DNA of 64,000 nt from CAIXSC01 sp046349855. GTDB lineage: Bacteria; Planctomycetota; Planctomycetia; Pirellulales; Pirellulaceae. Where the stretch lies: the NCBI GenBank assembly GCA_046349855.1, contig JAXMBM010000011.1:1-64000 (forward strand), in the 5' to 3' direction. Below the pieces are notes generated by a model. That model searched no databases and had not been told where the DNA came from. It worked only from the letters and a program-made list of their open reading frames with translations. The position numbers were made by a program, and so were the translations under genes. Below, one piece after another: positions 34,051 through 43,107 of this stretch (position 1 is the first letter of the stretch; each line of letters starts with the position of its first letter).

Positions 34051-36303
34051 ATGTCCCTTTCCTGGCTCCGTAGTCTTCCCCGTCGGCGGCCCGAGCGACG
34101 GCCCCGATCGCGCCACAGCCTGTCGCGGACGCGTCTCCCTCGTTTGGAATGGCTGGAAGACCGCTACGTGCTCGATGTCGAGTTCGCGTACGCCTTTCGC
34201 GCCGGCGGCGCCTTTCACGACACGGCCGCCGCGGTGGTCACCGACGAAGCCGGCAATGCCTACATCACAGGCCACCTGAAGTTCGTCGCGGTGGACATGG
34301 ATCCTGGCACCGGCGTCGCGCTCCTTCCCTCGGCCACACCCCTCCCCAACAGTTCCACGGCCTACCTGGCCAAGTACAACGCGAACGGCGAGCTGCTCTG
34401 GGCTCGCAAAGTCGCCGAAGGGAGCAGCGATCTTGGAACTCAGGGATACGACGTCGCCATCGACGCCGCAGGGAATCTGTATGTCGTCGGCATCTACAGC
34501 CGGTCCGATTTCGACCCCGGTCCGGGTACCTTCGACATGTGCTGCGGCTCCGGGTTTGTCGCCAAGTACGACAACGCTGGCAACTTTGTCTGGGCGCGCG
34601 ATATCACGACCACTGCGGCCACCTACACCGCGCCCTCGAATGTGGCCGTCGACGCCGTCGGGAATGTCCTGATCAGCGGTTCCTTCTATCAGAACGTGAG
34701 TTTTCGCACCAACGGCGTGACCGTCAGCACTCTCACCGGAGTCGGCAGCACGGACATCTTCCTGGCCAAGCTGGATACCAATGGCACCTGGCAATGGGCG
34801 AATCGTCTGGGATCTACCTTGAACGATCTGGCTCAAGACATCGTCGCTGACGCCAACGGGAATCTGTTCGTGACCGGCTATTTCGAACAGACGATAGACA
34901 TGGATCCCGGTCCGGGCATAACGAATCTGACCTCATCCAATCGTAATATCTTCGTCGCCAAGTATGACGCTGCCGGCGCTCTTCAGTGGGCGCGGCAGTC
35001 CACTGGCGGATCAGCCAATAACCAAGGACAGGGGATTGCTCTCGACCCAGCAGGCAATGTGCTGGTCACCGGGAGTTTTGCCCTGACCGCCGACTTCGAC
35101 CCGTCGGCTGCCACGGCGAATCTGGTCAGCTCCAGTGGTTCCTCACCCGACATCTTTGCCTGGAAATTGTCGCCCGCCGGCAACTACGTCTGGGCCCGAG
35201 CGTTCGGCAGTCCCACTGCCACCGATCGAGGCGTGGGAGTGGCCACCGATGTGCGCGGTTCCGTTTACCTCACCGGGACGTTTGGCACCACGGCGGACTT
35301 TAACCCCGGTGCCGGAGTCTTCAATCTCACCTCGGCCGGTTCCGATGACGTGTACGCTGTTCAATTGGATGCCAGCGGCAACTTCGGTTGGGCCAAGCGG
35401 CTAGGCGGCTCCTCCGGCGACATCCCGGGAGGGTTGGCCGTGACGCCCGGCCATTCCACTCGCCGCGTCTTCGTCGCCGGACTATTCCAGAGCAGCAGTG
35501 CCGATTTCGATCCCTCCGCGGCCTCCTACCTGCTCGCCTGCGCCGGACAGGAAGACCTGTTCGTCGTGCAACTGTACAACCCCGGCCCGGTCGCCAGCGC
35601 GGGTGGTCCGTACGTGGTTCCCGAAGGATCGTCTACCGAACTGACAGCGGCCGGTTCCACCGATCCCAGCCACGACATCGTGTCCTACACCTGGGACCTG
35701 GATGACGATGGTCAATACGACGATGCCACGGGAATCACCGCCACGTTTCAGCAGCCCCAGGGATCCTACCCCGTACGCGTACGTATCGAGGACACCGACG
35801 GCGCAGTCAGCACGGCTTCCTCCACGGTGACCGTCACGAACCTTCCTCCCGTGATTGCCAGTGCTGGGGACGTGACGGTGTCGGAAGGTCAGACGGCGAC
35901 CGCCAGCGGTACGTGGAGCGACCCGGGTCTCGACGACGTGGCGCTGTCGGCGAGCGTGGGCAGCGTGACACGTCACGCGGACGGGACGTGGACGTGGTCG
36001 TACGCCACGACCGATGGTCCCGAGGATACTCAGGAAGTGACGATCACGGCGACCGACAGCGACGGCGCGACTTCGTCGACTACGTTCCAGCTGACGGTCG
36101 ACAACGTGGCGGCGACGATCAGCAGCGACGGGGACGTGACGGTATTGGAAGGTCAGACAGCGACCGCCAGTGGTACGTGGAGCGACCCGGGTCTCGACGA
36201 CGTGACGCTGTCGGCGAGCGTGGGCAGCGTGACACGTCACGCGGACGGGACGTGGACGTGGTCGTACGCCACGACTGATGGTCCCGAGGACACCAGGAAG
36301 TGA
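34051..36303 (+). CDS. N-terminal part of a giant SBBP/PKD/Ig-repeat surface protein
   Basis: This frame encodes about 750 aa from ATG 34051 (MSLSWLRSLPRRRPERRP), chosen because GAGG lies about nine bases upstream; ATG 34042 and TTG 34036 are alternatives. LPRLEWLEDRYVL is the planctomycete LExLExR export motif. About six SBBP-type propeller repeats follow (AVDAVGNVLISGSF, IALDPAGNVLVTGSF, DIFLAKLDTNGTWQWA), then a PKD domain (AGGPYVVPEGSSTEL, YTWDLDDDGQYDDATG), then the first 88-residue Ig-like repeat and most of the second. The frame ends at 36303 through a one-base deletion near 36293. An extracellular adhesive or matrix role is inferred. Confidence 0.85.
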   Translation: MSLSWLRSLPRRRPERRPRSRHSLSRTRLPRLEWLEDRYVLDVEFAYAFRAGGAFHDTAAAVVTDEAGNAYITGHLKFVAVDMDPGTGVALLPSATPLPNSSTAYLAKYNANGELLWARKVAEGSSDLGTQGYDVAIDAAGNLYVVGIYSRSDFDPGPGTFDMCCGSGFVAKYDNAGNFVWARDITTTAATYTAPSNVAVDAVGNVLISGSFYQNVSFRTNGVTVSTLTGVGSTDIFLAKLDTNGTWQWANRLGSTLNDLAQDIVADANGNLFVTGYFEQTIDMDPGPGITNLTSSNRNIFVAKYDAAGALQWARQSTGGSANNQGQGIALDPAGNVLVTGSFALTADFDPSAATANLVSSSGSSPDIFAWKLSPAGNYVWARAFGSPTATDRGVGVATDVRGSVYLTGTFGTTADFNPGAGVFNLTSAGSDDVYAVQLDASGNFGWAKRLGGSSGDIPGGLAVTPGHSTRRVFVAGLFQSSSADFDPSAASYLLACAGQEDLFVVQLYNPGPVASAGGPYVVPEGSSTELTAAGSTDPSHDIVSYTWDLDDDGQYDDATGITATFQQPQGSYPVRVRIEDTDGAVSTASSTVTVTNLPPVIASAGDVTVSEGQTATASGTWSDPGLDDVALSASVGSVTRHADGTWTWSYATTDGPEDTQEVTITATDSDGATSSTTFQLTVDNVAATISSDGDVTVLEGQTATASGTWSDPGLDDVTLSASVGSVTRHADGTWTWSYATTDGPEDTRK

Positions 36304-37949
36304 CGATCACGGCGAAAGACAGCGACGGCGCGACTTCGTCGACTACGTTCCGCTGACGGTCGACAACGTGGCGGCGACGATCACCAGCGACGGAGACGTG
36401 ACGGTATTGGAAGGTCAGACAGCGACCGCCAGCGGTACGTGGAGCGACCCGGGTCTCGACAACGTGACGCTGTCGGCCAGCGTGGGCAGCGTGACACGTC
36501 ACGCGGACGGGACGTGGACGTGGTCGTACGCCACGACCGATGGCCCCGAGGACACTAGGAAGTGACGATCACGGCGAAAGACAGCGACGGTGCGAAGTCG
36601 TCGACGACGTTCCAGCTGACGGTCGACAACGTGGCGGCGACGATCAGCAGCGACGAGGACGTGACGGTGTTGGAAGGTCAGAGCAGCGACCGCCAGCGGT
36701 ACGTGGAGCGACCCGGGTCTCGACGATCGTGACGCTGTCGGCGAGCGTGGGCAGCGTGACACGTCACGCGGACGGGACGTGGACGTGGTCGTACGCCACG
36801 ACTGATGGTCCCGAGGATACTCAGGAAGTGACGATCACGGCGAAAGACAGCGACGGTGCGACTTCGTCGACTACGTTCCAGCTGACGGTCGACAACGTGG
36901 CGGCGACGATCAGCAGCGACGGGGACGTGACGGTGTTGGAAGGTCAGACAGCGACCGCCAGCGGGACGTGGAGCGACCCGGGTCTCGACGACGTGACGCT
37001 GTCGGCCAGCGTGGGCAGCGTGACACGTCACGCGGACGGGACGTGGACGTGGTCGTACGCCACGACCGATGGTCCCGAGGATACTCAGGAAGTGACGATC
37101 ACGGCGAAAGACAGCGACGGCGGACGTCGTCCACCACGTTCCAGCTGACGGTCGACAACGTGGCGGCGACGATCACCAGCGACGGGGACGTGACGGTGTT
37201 GGAAGGTCAGACAGCGACCGCCAGCGGTACGTGGAGCGACCCGGGTCTCGACGACGTGACGCTGTCGGCGAGCGTGGGCAGCGTGACACGTCACGCGGAC
37301 GGGACGTGGACGTGGTCGTACGCCACGACCGATGGTCCCGAGGATACTCAGGAAGTGACGATCACGGCGAAAGACAGCGACGGTGCGACGTCGTCGACGA
37401 CGTTCCAGCTGACGGTCGACAACGTGGCGGCGACGATCAGCAGCGACGAGGACGTGACGGTTGGAAGGTCAGACAGCGACCGCCAGCGGGACGTGGAGCG
37501 ACCCGGGTCTCGACGACGTGACGCTGTCGGCCAGCGTGGGCAGCGTGACACGCCACGCGGACGGGACGTGGACGTGGTCGTACGCCACGACCGATGGCCC
37601 CGAGGACACTCAGGAAGTGACGATCACGGCGAAAGACAGCGACGGTGCGAAGTCGTCGACTACGTTCCAGCTGACGGTCGACAACGTGGCGGCGACGATC
37701 AGCAGCGACGGGGACGTGACGGTGTCGGAAGGTCAGACGGCGACCGCCAGCGGTACGTGGAGCGACCCCGGTCTCGACGAAGTGACGCTATCGGCCAGCG
37801 TGGGCAGCGTGACACGCCACGCGGACGGGACGTGGACGTGGTCGTACGCCACGACGGATGGTCCCGAGGATACTCAGGAGGTGACGATCACGGCGACCGA
37901 CAGCGACGGTGCGACGTCGTCCACCACGTTCCAGTTGACGGTCGAGTCG
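35842..37949 (+). repeat. eight tandem 264-bp repeats
   Basis: Starting points marked by GTGGCGGCGACGATC fall at 36106, 36368, 36631, 36897, 37160, 37424 and 37686, preceded by one diverged unit from about 35842. The spacings of 262, 263, 266, 263, 264 and 262 reveal the indels. Each full unit encodes 88 residues of an Ig/VCBS-like fold. Units are nearly identical, implying recent amplification or gene conversion. Confidence 0.92.
36304..37460 (+). pseudogene. frame-disrupted middle repeats of the same surface protein
   Basis: The protein text of the repeats continues, but jumps between frames. Compared with the 264-bp consensus, single-base losses occur near 36293, 36350, 36556 and 37121, single-base gains near 36681 and 36727, and a two-base loss near 37461. 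Each segment between these points still reads LSASVGSVTRHADGTWTWSY in one frame. Either the gene is decaying or the repeats were mis-assembled or mis-called. Confidence 0.8.
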
Positions 37950-39290
37950 GGTGGTGGGAATGAAGCTCCAGAAATCGTGACGATTGTGTCCGATGCCCTG
38001 GATTGCAGTGCGATCGCGGATGACCGACCGGTGGTGATCCGAGGTACCTACCATGATGACAATGCGGGCGATACGCATTCGCTCGTGGTGAATTGGGGAG
38101 ATGGGAACAGCGAAGTGATTGTGGCGTCCGATACGCGGATTCAGCAGTCAGCCGACGCCTTCGAGATCCGGCACCGCTATGGGGCGGGAGGTGTCTATCA
38201 GGTGCAGGTGACGGTTCTGGATGCCGCCGGAGCTGGGGACAGCGCGGTCACGCAGGCGGCCGTTCGCGGAATCGGTCTCAGCGAGGGACGGCTGTCGGTG
38301 ATCGGGACGAGCGAGCGCGACCAGGTGCATGTGGCTCGCGTGAGTGGCGACATGCTCCGAGTTCGTACGGACGCGGGGCGGACGCTGGGCGACGAGGACG
38401 AAGACGACGACCTGAGTGACGGCAAACGGGAGGACGATTTCGATCGCGAGCGGAAGCGAGTCGAGTTTCCGTTGTCCAAGGTGTCATCGATTTTCGTCCT
38501 GCTGTGCGCGAGCAACGATTGGTTGCACGTCAACAACAATGTGATGGTGCCGGTGACGGTCGACGGGGGGACGGGAAACGATCGGATCAAGACGGGTGGC
38601 GGAACGGATGTGGTCGTGGATGGCAGCGGCGATAACCGGATTCGCACCGATGGCGGCGACGACAAGATCATCACGGGGAATGGCCGAGACCGCATCTGGG
38701 CAGGGGACGGCGCGGACATCGTGGATTCTGGCGGTGGTAACGACGATATCGAGGCGGGCGCAGGCCAGGATGTGGTTTTTGCCGGGGCGGGCTCCGATCG
38801 AGTGCGTGGCGGAGCGGGTAACGACATCCTGGTCGGTGGTACCGGCGACGATGAACTCGCCGGGGAAACGGGGCGCGATCTGCTGATCGCTGGCACGGGT
38901 CGGGATACTCTGTGGGGGAATGCCGACGACGATCTGCTGATCGCGGGTTCGACCGCGTTTGATGAGGACCGAGTGGCGTTGCAGGCGATTCTGGCCGAGT
39001 GGTCACGGACCGATCTGACCGCCTCGACCAGCTATGCAGTGCGCGTGGCTCATCTGACGGGCGCGACCAGTGGTGGTCTCAACGGAGCGTTTTTCCTGCG
39101 CGGCGACAACGTGGCAGGCAGCACGGGGAATCAGACGGTCTTTGACGACAACGAGTGTGATCGACTGACAGGCAGTGCCGGCGCGGACTGGTTCCTGATC
39201 AATTCGGTGTCGGACAACAGCTCGGTCAAGGACCTGATTACCGACAAGGCGCTGGCCGAACTGGCGACGGACGTCGATCTCGATTTGTAG
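37461..39290 (+). CDS. C-terminal part of the surface protein: Ig repeats, PKD-like and RTX calcium-binding region
   Basis: The final frame is open from 37461 to TAG at 39288-39290, about 609 aa. It carries the last two 88-residue repeats, a PKD-like segment (SLVVNWGDGNSEVIV), an acidic patch (LGDEDEDDDLSDGKREDD), and then about ten RTX nonapeptides (GGTGNDRIK, GGGNDDIEAG, GGAGNDILVGGTGDDELAG) that bind calcium and fold outside the cell. A unique 130-residue tail (SSVKDLITDKALAELATDVD) ends the protein. It has no start of its own and belongs with 34051-36303. Secretion by a type I-like route is possible but not shown. Confidence 0.85.
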   Translation: MEGQTATASGTWSDPGLDDVTLSASVGSVTRHADGTWTWSYATTDGPEDTQEVTITAKDSDGAKSSTTFQLTVDNVAATISSDGDVTVSEGQTATASGTWSDPGLDEVTLSASVGSVTRHADGTWTWSYATTDGPEDTQEVTITATDSDGATSSTTFQLTVESGGGNEAPEIVTIVSDALDCSAIADDRPVVIRGTYHDDNAGDTHSLVVNWGDGNSEVIVASDTRIQQSADAFEIRHRYGAGGVYQVQVTVLDAAGAGDSAVTQAAVRGIGLSEGRLSVIGTSERDQVHVARVSGDMLRVRTDAGRTLGDEDEDDDLSDGKREDDFDRERKRVEFPLSKVSSIFVLLCASNDWLHVNNNVMVPVTVDGGTGNDRIKTGGGTDVVVDGSGDNRIRTDGGDDKIITGNGRDRIWAGDGADIVDSGGGNDDIEAGAGQDVVFAGAGSDRVRGGAGNDILVGGTGDDELAGETGRDLLIAGTGRDTLWGNADDDLLIAGSTAFDEDRVALQAILAEWSRTDLTASTSYAVRVAHLTGATSGGLNGAFFLRGDNVAGSTGNQTVFDDNECDRLTGSAGADWFLINSVSDNSSVKDLITDKALAELATDVDLDL

Positions 39291-39327
39291 TCCGTCGCCG
39301 GCGCCGGTGACCCGGCACCGATTCCGT

Positions 39328-42300
39328 TCAGCGAACGATCAGGACGCGTGTGCCGCGCGGCACACGTGTTCCTGGTCGAGGGATCAGGTCATCGACGATG
39401 AAGTCACCTTGCCCCGACTCGGGTGCGATCATCGGGTTGAGGCCCAGCTGGCGGAGAATCTGGAAAGCCTCCGAGGCGCGGTGGCCCAACAACATCGGCA
39501 CCTCAACTCCGTCATCGCCGAAGCGTCCGAGGTCCACCGATACGATGGTGCCTTTGCTGACCGGCTGACCGGGTAGCGGGGATTGTCCCAGCACAAAGGC
39601 TCGCCCGATCAGGTCGGGGCGTGGTGCGGGACGGACCATTCCGGTCTGTCGCGCGATGATTCGCAGTCCGGTCTGGCCCAGTTCCCGGTTGGCGTCTTCG
39701 ATCGGCATGCCGACCACGTTCGGCACGCGGACCAGCGGTTCGATGAGGATGGCGATTTCCACACGCACTGGCTGACGGCGGTTGATCATCGTTCCGGGCG
39801 CGGGCGCCTGGTCCACGATGACCTGAGCTCCCACCAGTTCGTCACTGGGAGCCGGCAGGCGGCGCCCGCGATCTTGCGCGTCGAGTTGCAGGCCGCGGGC
39901 GGCAAGTGCGGCGCGGGCTTGGGGGAGCAGCACATTGACCAGCGGAGGGACTTCGTATTGCCGTTCCCGCAGGGTCACGACATCGAGCCCCACGGATGTC
40001 CCGGTCGTTACCGGAACGATTTCGCCCGGCGGGATCGACTGCCCCACGACCCGCGTCACGTCAAACTCGCGTTCATCATCGGTCGCGCGTTCGCTGCGGT
40101 CGCGAATGGTCGACGACAGCCCCAGTGCGTCCAGTCGTTCACGAGCATTCTCCAGGGACGTCGTGCGGGTCAGATCGGGAACGCGTCGTCCCGGCCGCAG
40201 GCGCACCTGCGTTCCCGGAGCGACGAAGGCCGGCATCGACCCCGTGCCCGCGACTTCGTAGTCATACAGCAGGTCACCCGGCATGGCGGTCGCGGTCACT
40301 TCCGCTCCCAGCTCGGCTGCCTCGACCAGCTGTTGTGCCTGGGTCAGGGACTGTTGCCGCGGCCGCAATGGGGGAACGGGCACGACAACGCGCAACCTGA
40401 TCAGGGCCGAGTCCCGATCGACCCGTGTGCCGGCCGCGGGAGACTGCCAGCTGATGCGAGCCGTCGGTAACTGGCTGGCGCGACCGTCCACCTGCCAGGC
40501 CAGTTTGCGCTCCCGCAGCAGCGCGGTGGCGGCCGGCAGTGTCTGGGCGTCTGCCGGCGACGATCCGGTCAGATCGGGCACCTCGGTACTCAACCGTGTC
40601 AGCCGCACCTCGCTGCCCGGCTCCACCAGCTGCCACGCTTCGGGGCGATGTGCCGCCGGCGATTGCTCTTCGACGATATCGCTGAGCATATAGCCTGCCC
40701 GCGCGGTGGTGCGGAGTCCATGTTCGTCGAGCAGTTGCCGGGCGCGTGTGACCGTCAGGCCCGTGACGACGGGCACGGGTCGCTTGACATCAATCGTGAC
40801 CGCTCCGCCGACCTCCAGATACTCACCCGCTTCCGGCTGTTGTTCCACCACCAGATCTTTGTCTCGATAATTGGCCGGGTTCTCCAGCTGGACGCGAAAT
40901 TCGCGTTCGGTCAGCAGCCGCTGTGCCTCGGAGTGCACGACACGCGTCACACGGGGAACTCGATGCTGCAGCGTCAGGCGGACGGGAGTGGATGGTGGTA
41001 TCCAGGTTCCCTCAGCCGGCTGCACGCGGACGACTCGATCGTCAGTAAAGGTCTTGCCTGTCTGCGCCGACAACCCGACTTCCTGGAGGCGCTGCTGCAC
41101 GAACGTCAGGGCTTGGGCGGCCAGCGCGGTCGGGACGCGTACCTGGCTGGGAGTCAACGCGGAACTCACGTCCCCTTTTCCCCAAGGGATGACGGGCGGC
41201 TGCGTCGCGGCCGGGGGCACGGACGGCGTCGGCGGCACCGCCGGAACGGGGGGGCGGGGCACCTGCGGCACGGCGGGAAGCACGGCCAGGACCTGACCGT
41301 TCGGCGCCGTGGTCAGCTGCATCACCGTCCACGGATCGAACAATTGACGCAGAGCCAGATCGAGCAGCAACCACACGGCGATGTCATCGACCACGGCTCC
41401 GTTGCCGTTCGCGTCCAGCCAGCGCGGATGGGGGCGCAGCGCGGCATAGAGCAGAAAGTCGCGCACGATCTGTTCGCGCAGCGGAGGCGGCAACGAGATG
41501 GCGAGCACCTTGGTGGCGTGGTCGAGAATCTGTTCAATCCAGGTCGGCTGCAGCGGCTGGCCCTGCAGCAGAGCTTGAACAATCAACACCTCCAGTTCAC
41601 CGGGAAGCGTCGTCCAGACCTGCCCCAGGCAGCCGCCCGAAACGCCCAGCTGCCCTGGGGAAAGGCCGGCCAGAACCTGATCCAGCAGGCCCGCGGCCGA
41701 GTTGGGATCACCGCTCGGATCCAGACTCACTCCTGGGTCCAGGCCGGGCAGCGGGACGGCACTCAGCCCCGCTGGCAAACCGGCATTTCCCAGAACCGGG
41801 TCGAGATTCAGCGGGCTGGGATCACCTGCGACCGCGGGATCGGTTTCCCCGGGGCCAATGGTGGGCGGTGGCACGTCGCCGGCGGGAGGTATTTCCGACA
41901 CGGGGGGCACGTCCGACACGGGCGGAGGATCGTTCCAGACGATGGGGGCCGGGGTGCTGTTCGGAGCCCCCGCAGCTCCGGCAGGCAACGGGTCGGTCGC
42001 GAACTGCGCGGCTGCCGGCAGATCGACCGGGACGAATCCGGTGCGTGGCGCGTCGAGCGGTGCGGGACCGCGCGGCGGCGGCGGAGCCGGTGCGTCGGAC
42101 GAAGTCTCGGATTGAGCCAGTCCATCGGAGTCTCGCAGACGAATTGCCAGCAGAATCCACTCCCCTTCTCCGACCTGCGACTGAGGCGGGAAACCCTGTC
42201 GCACGACGATCTCATTCGCGTGCGCTGCGATCGGCAGTTCGCGGAACGAAGTCAGTTCGACCAGGATCGGTTGCAGGCCCGCTTGCTGGGCCGCCGTGCA

Positions 42301-43086
42301 GGCTGACTGCACCGTCTGCAATTCCAGGGCGGGAACATTCACCGGACGATCGACCGGCAGCCAGCGAGTCGCCGCGACGCTGGCCGACTTCAACTGCCCG
42401 TCGCGACTCTGCACGCGGACGATGGACGAGCGCGAGCCATCGGCGTTGCGAAAAGCGAACTCCAGCGTGGGGGTCGCGGGCGGCAATTCCACCCGTACCA
42501 CGGTGGTACCGCGCTGGGCCGTCTGTGAGACGATTCGCGGCAGGGCGAGTTCACCGTGGCGGACCACCGTCTCGTGGGAGGAGGCAGCGAGTTCGCCGCT
42601 GGCGGTCGAGGAGGAGCGGCAGGTGAGGACGAAGTCGGGCAGCAGTCCCGTCACATGAAACTCGGCCAGCGGCAGGCCGGCTTCGCCCGCCGCAGGTTCG
42701 CACCGCGTCTCGCTGATCTCCGGGCCAGGCAGGTCGAGCCGGATTGCCGGCGGGGCATCCATGCCAGGGGACTGCAACCAGGCGCTGCGGCTGCCGCGGC
42801 GCAGCAGCCACGCGTATCCGGAGCCGGTGCCGGCGAGCGATACGACATCGTCGCGGCACTCGAGCGACCAGCCCGCTGCCAGCCCCTGGACCGTTCCTCG
42901 CCCATCGGTGAGTTGGAGCGGCGGGTCCGCGGTCGAGGCTTGCGATAGGCGGGTCCGCAGCATCACGGGAGCGGCACCATCGCCCTGCCCCCATTGCACG
43001 CGGCTTTGCAGGACACTCGGTTCCGCGCCCGGCAGACCGGCGGCGAGCAGCAACAGACAGACGGTTGCGATTACCGGACGGGGCAT
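39328..43086 (-). CDS. secreted PASTA-repeat protein (1252 aa)
   Basis: A signal peptide (MPRPVIATVCLLLLAAGLPG) begins this 1252-aa protein. The first third is beta-rich and of unknown type, followed by a long Pro/Asp linker (PPVSDVPPVSEIPPAGDVPP) near 380-440. From about residue 640 to the end there are at least seven PASTA-like repeats (VPNVVGMPIEDANRELGQTG, VPDLTGSSPADAQTL, VPMLLGHRASEAFQIL). PASTA domains bind peptidoglycan fragments, usually on Ser/Thr kinases or penicillin-binding proteins; here they are on a secreted protein with no kinase. ATG 43086 has GAGG upstream. It is the last gene of a three-gene operon, 21 bp after its neighbour. Confidence 0.88.
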   Translation of the reverse strand: MPRPVIATVCLLLLAAGLPGAEPSVLQSRVQWGQGDGAAPVMLRTRLSQASTADPPLQLTDGRGTVQGLAAGWSLECRDDVVSLAGTGSGYAWLLRRGSRSAWLQSPGMDAPPAIRLDLPGPEISETRCEPAAGEAGLPLAEFHVTGLLPDFVLTCRSSSTASGELAASSHETVVRHGELALPRIVSQTAQRGTTVVRVELPPATPTLEFAFRNADGSRSSIVRVQSRDGQLKSASVAATRWLPVDRPVNVPALELQTVQSACTAAQQAGLQPILVELTSFRELPIAAHANEIVVRQGFPPQSQVGEGEWILLAIRLRDSDGLAQSETSSDAPAPPPPRGPAPLDAPRTGFVPVDLPAAAQFATDPLPAGAAGAPNSTPAPIVWNDPPPVSDVPPVSEIPPAGDVPPPTIGPGETDPAVAGDPSPLNLDPVLGNAGLPAGLSAVPLPGLDPGVSLDPSGDPNSAAGLLDQVLAGLSPGQLGVSGGCLGQVWTTLPGELEVLIVQALLQGQPLQPTWIEQILDHATKVLAISLPPPLREQIVRDFLLYAALRPHPRWLDANGNGAVVDDIAVWLLLDLALRQLFDPWTVMQLTTAPNGQVLAVLPAVPQVPRPPVPAVPPTPSVPPAATQPPVIPWGKGDVSSALTPSQVRVPTALAAQALTFVQQRLQEVGLSAQTGKTFTDDRVVRVQPAEGTWIPPSTPVRLTLQHRVPRVTRVVHSEAQRLLTEREFRVQLENPANYRDKDLVVEQQPEAGEYLEVGGAVTIDVKRPVPVVTGLTVTRARQLLDEHGLRTTARAGYMLSDIVEEQSPAAHRPEAWQLVEPGSEVRLTRLSTEVPDLTGSSPADAQTLPAATALLRERKLAWQVDGRASQLPTARISWQSPAAGTRVDRDSALIRLRVVVPVPPLRPRQQSLTQAQQLVEAAELGAEVTATAMPGDLLYDYEVAGTGSMPAFVAPGTQVRLRPGRRVPDLTRTTSLENARERLDALGLSSTIRDRSERATDDEREFDVTRVVGQSIPPGEIVPVTTGTSVGLDVVTLRERQYEVPPLVNVLLPQARAALAARGLQLDAQDRGRRLPAPSDELVGAQVIVDQAPAPGTMINRRQPVRVEIAILIEPLVRVPNVVGMPIEDANRELGQTGLRIIARQTGMVRPAPRPDLIGRAFVLGQSPLPGQPVSKGTIVSVDLGRFGDDGVEVPMLLGHRASEAFQILRQLGLNPMIAPESGQGDFIVDDLIPRPGTRVPRGTRVLIVR

Positions 43087-43107
43087 GGTTCGATCCTCTC
43101 AGGAGAG

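Noticed and set aside
40648..42306. 552-aa plus-strand frame
   Set aside because: Antisense to the PASTA protein; no motif and an Arg/Gly-rich shadow composition.
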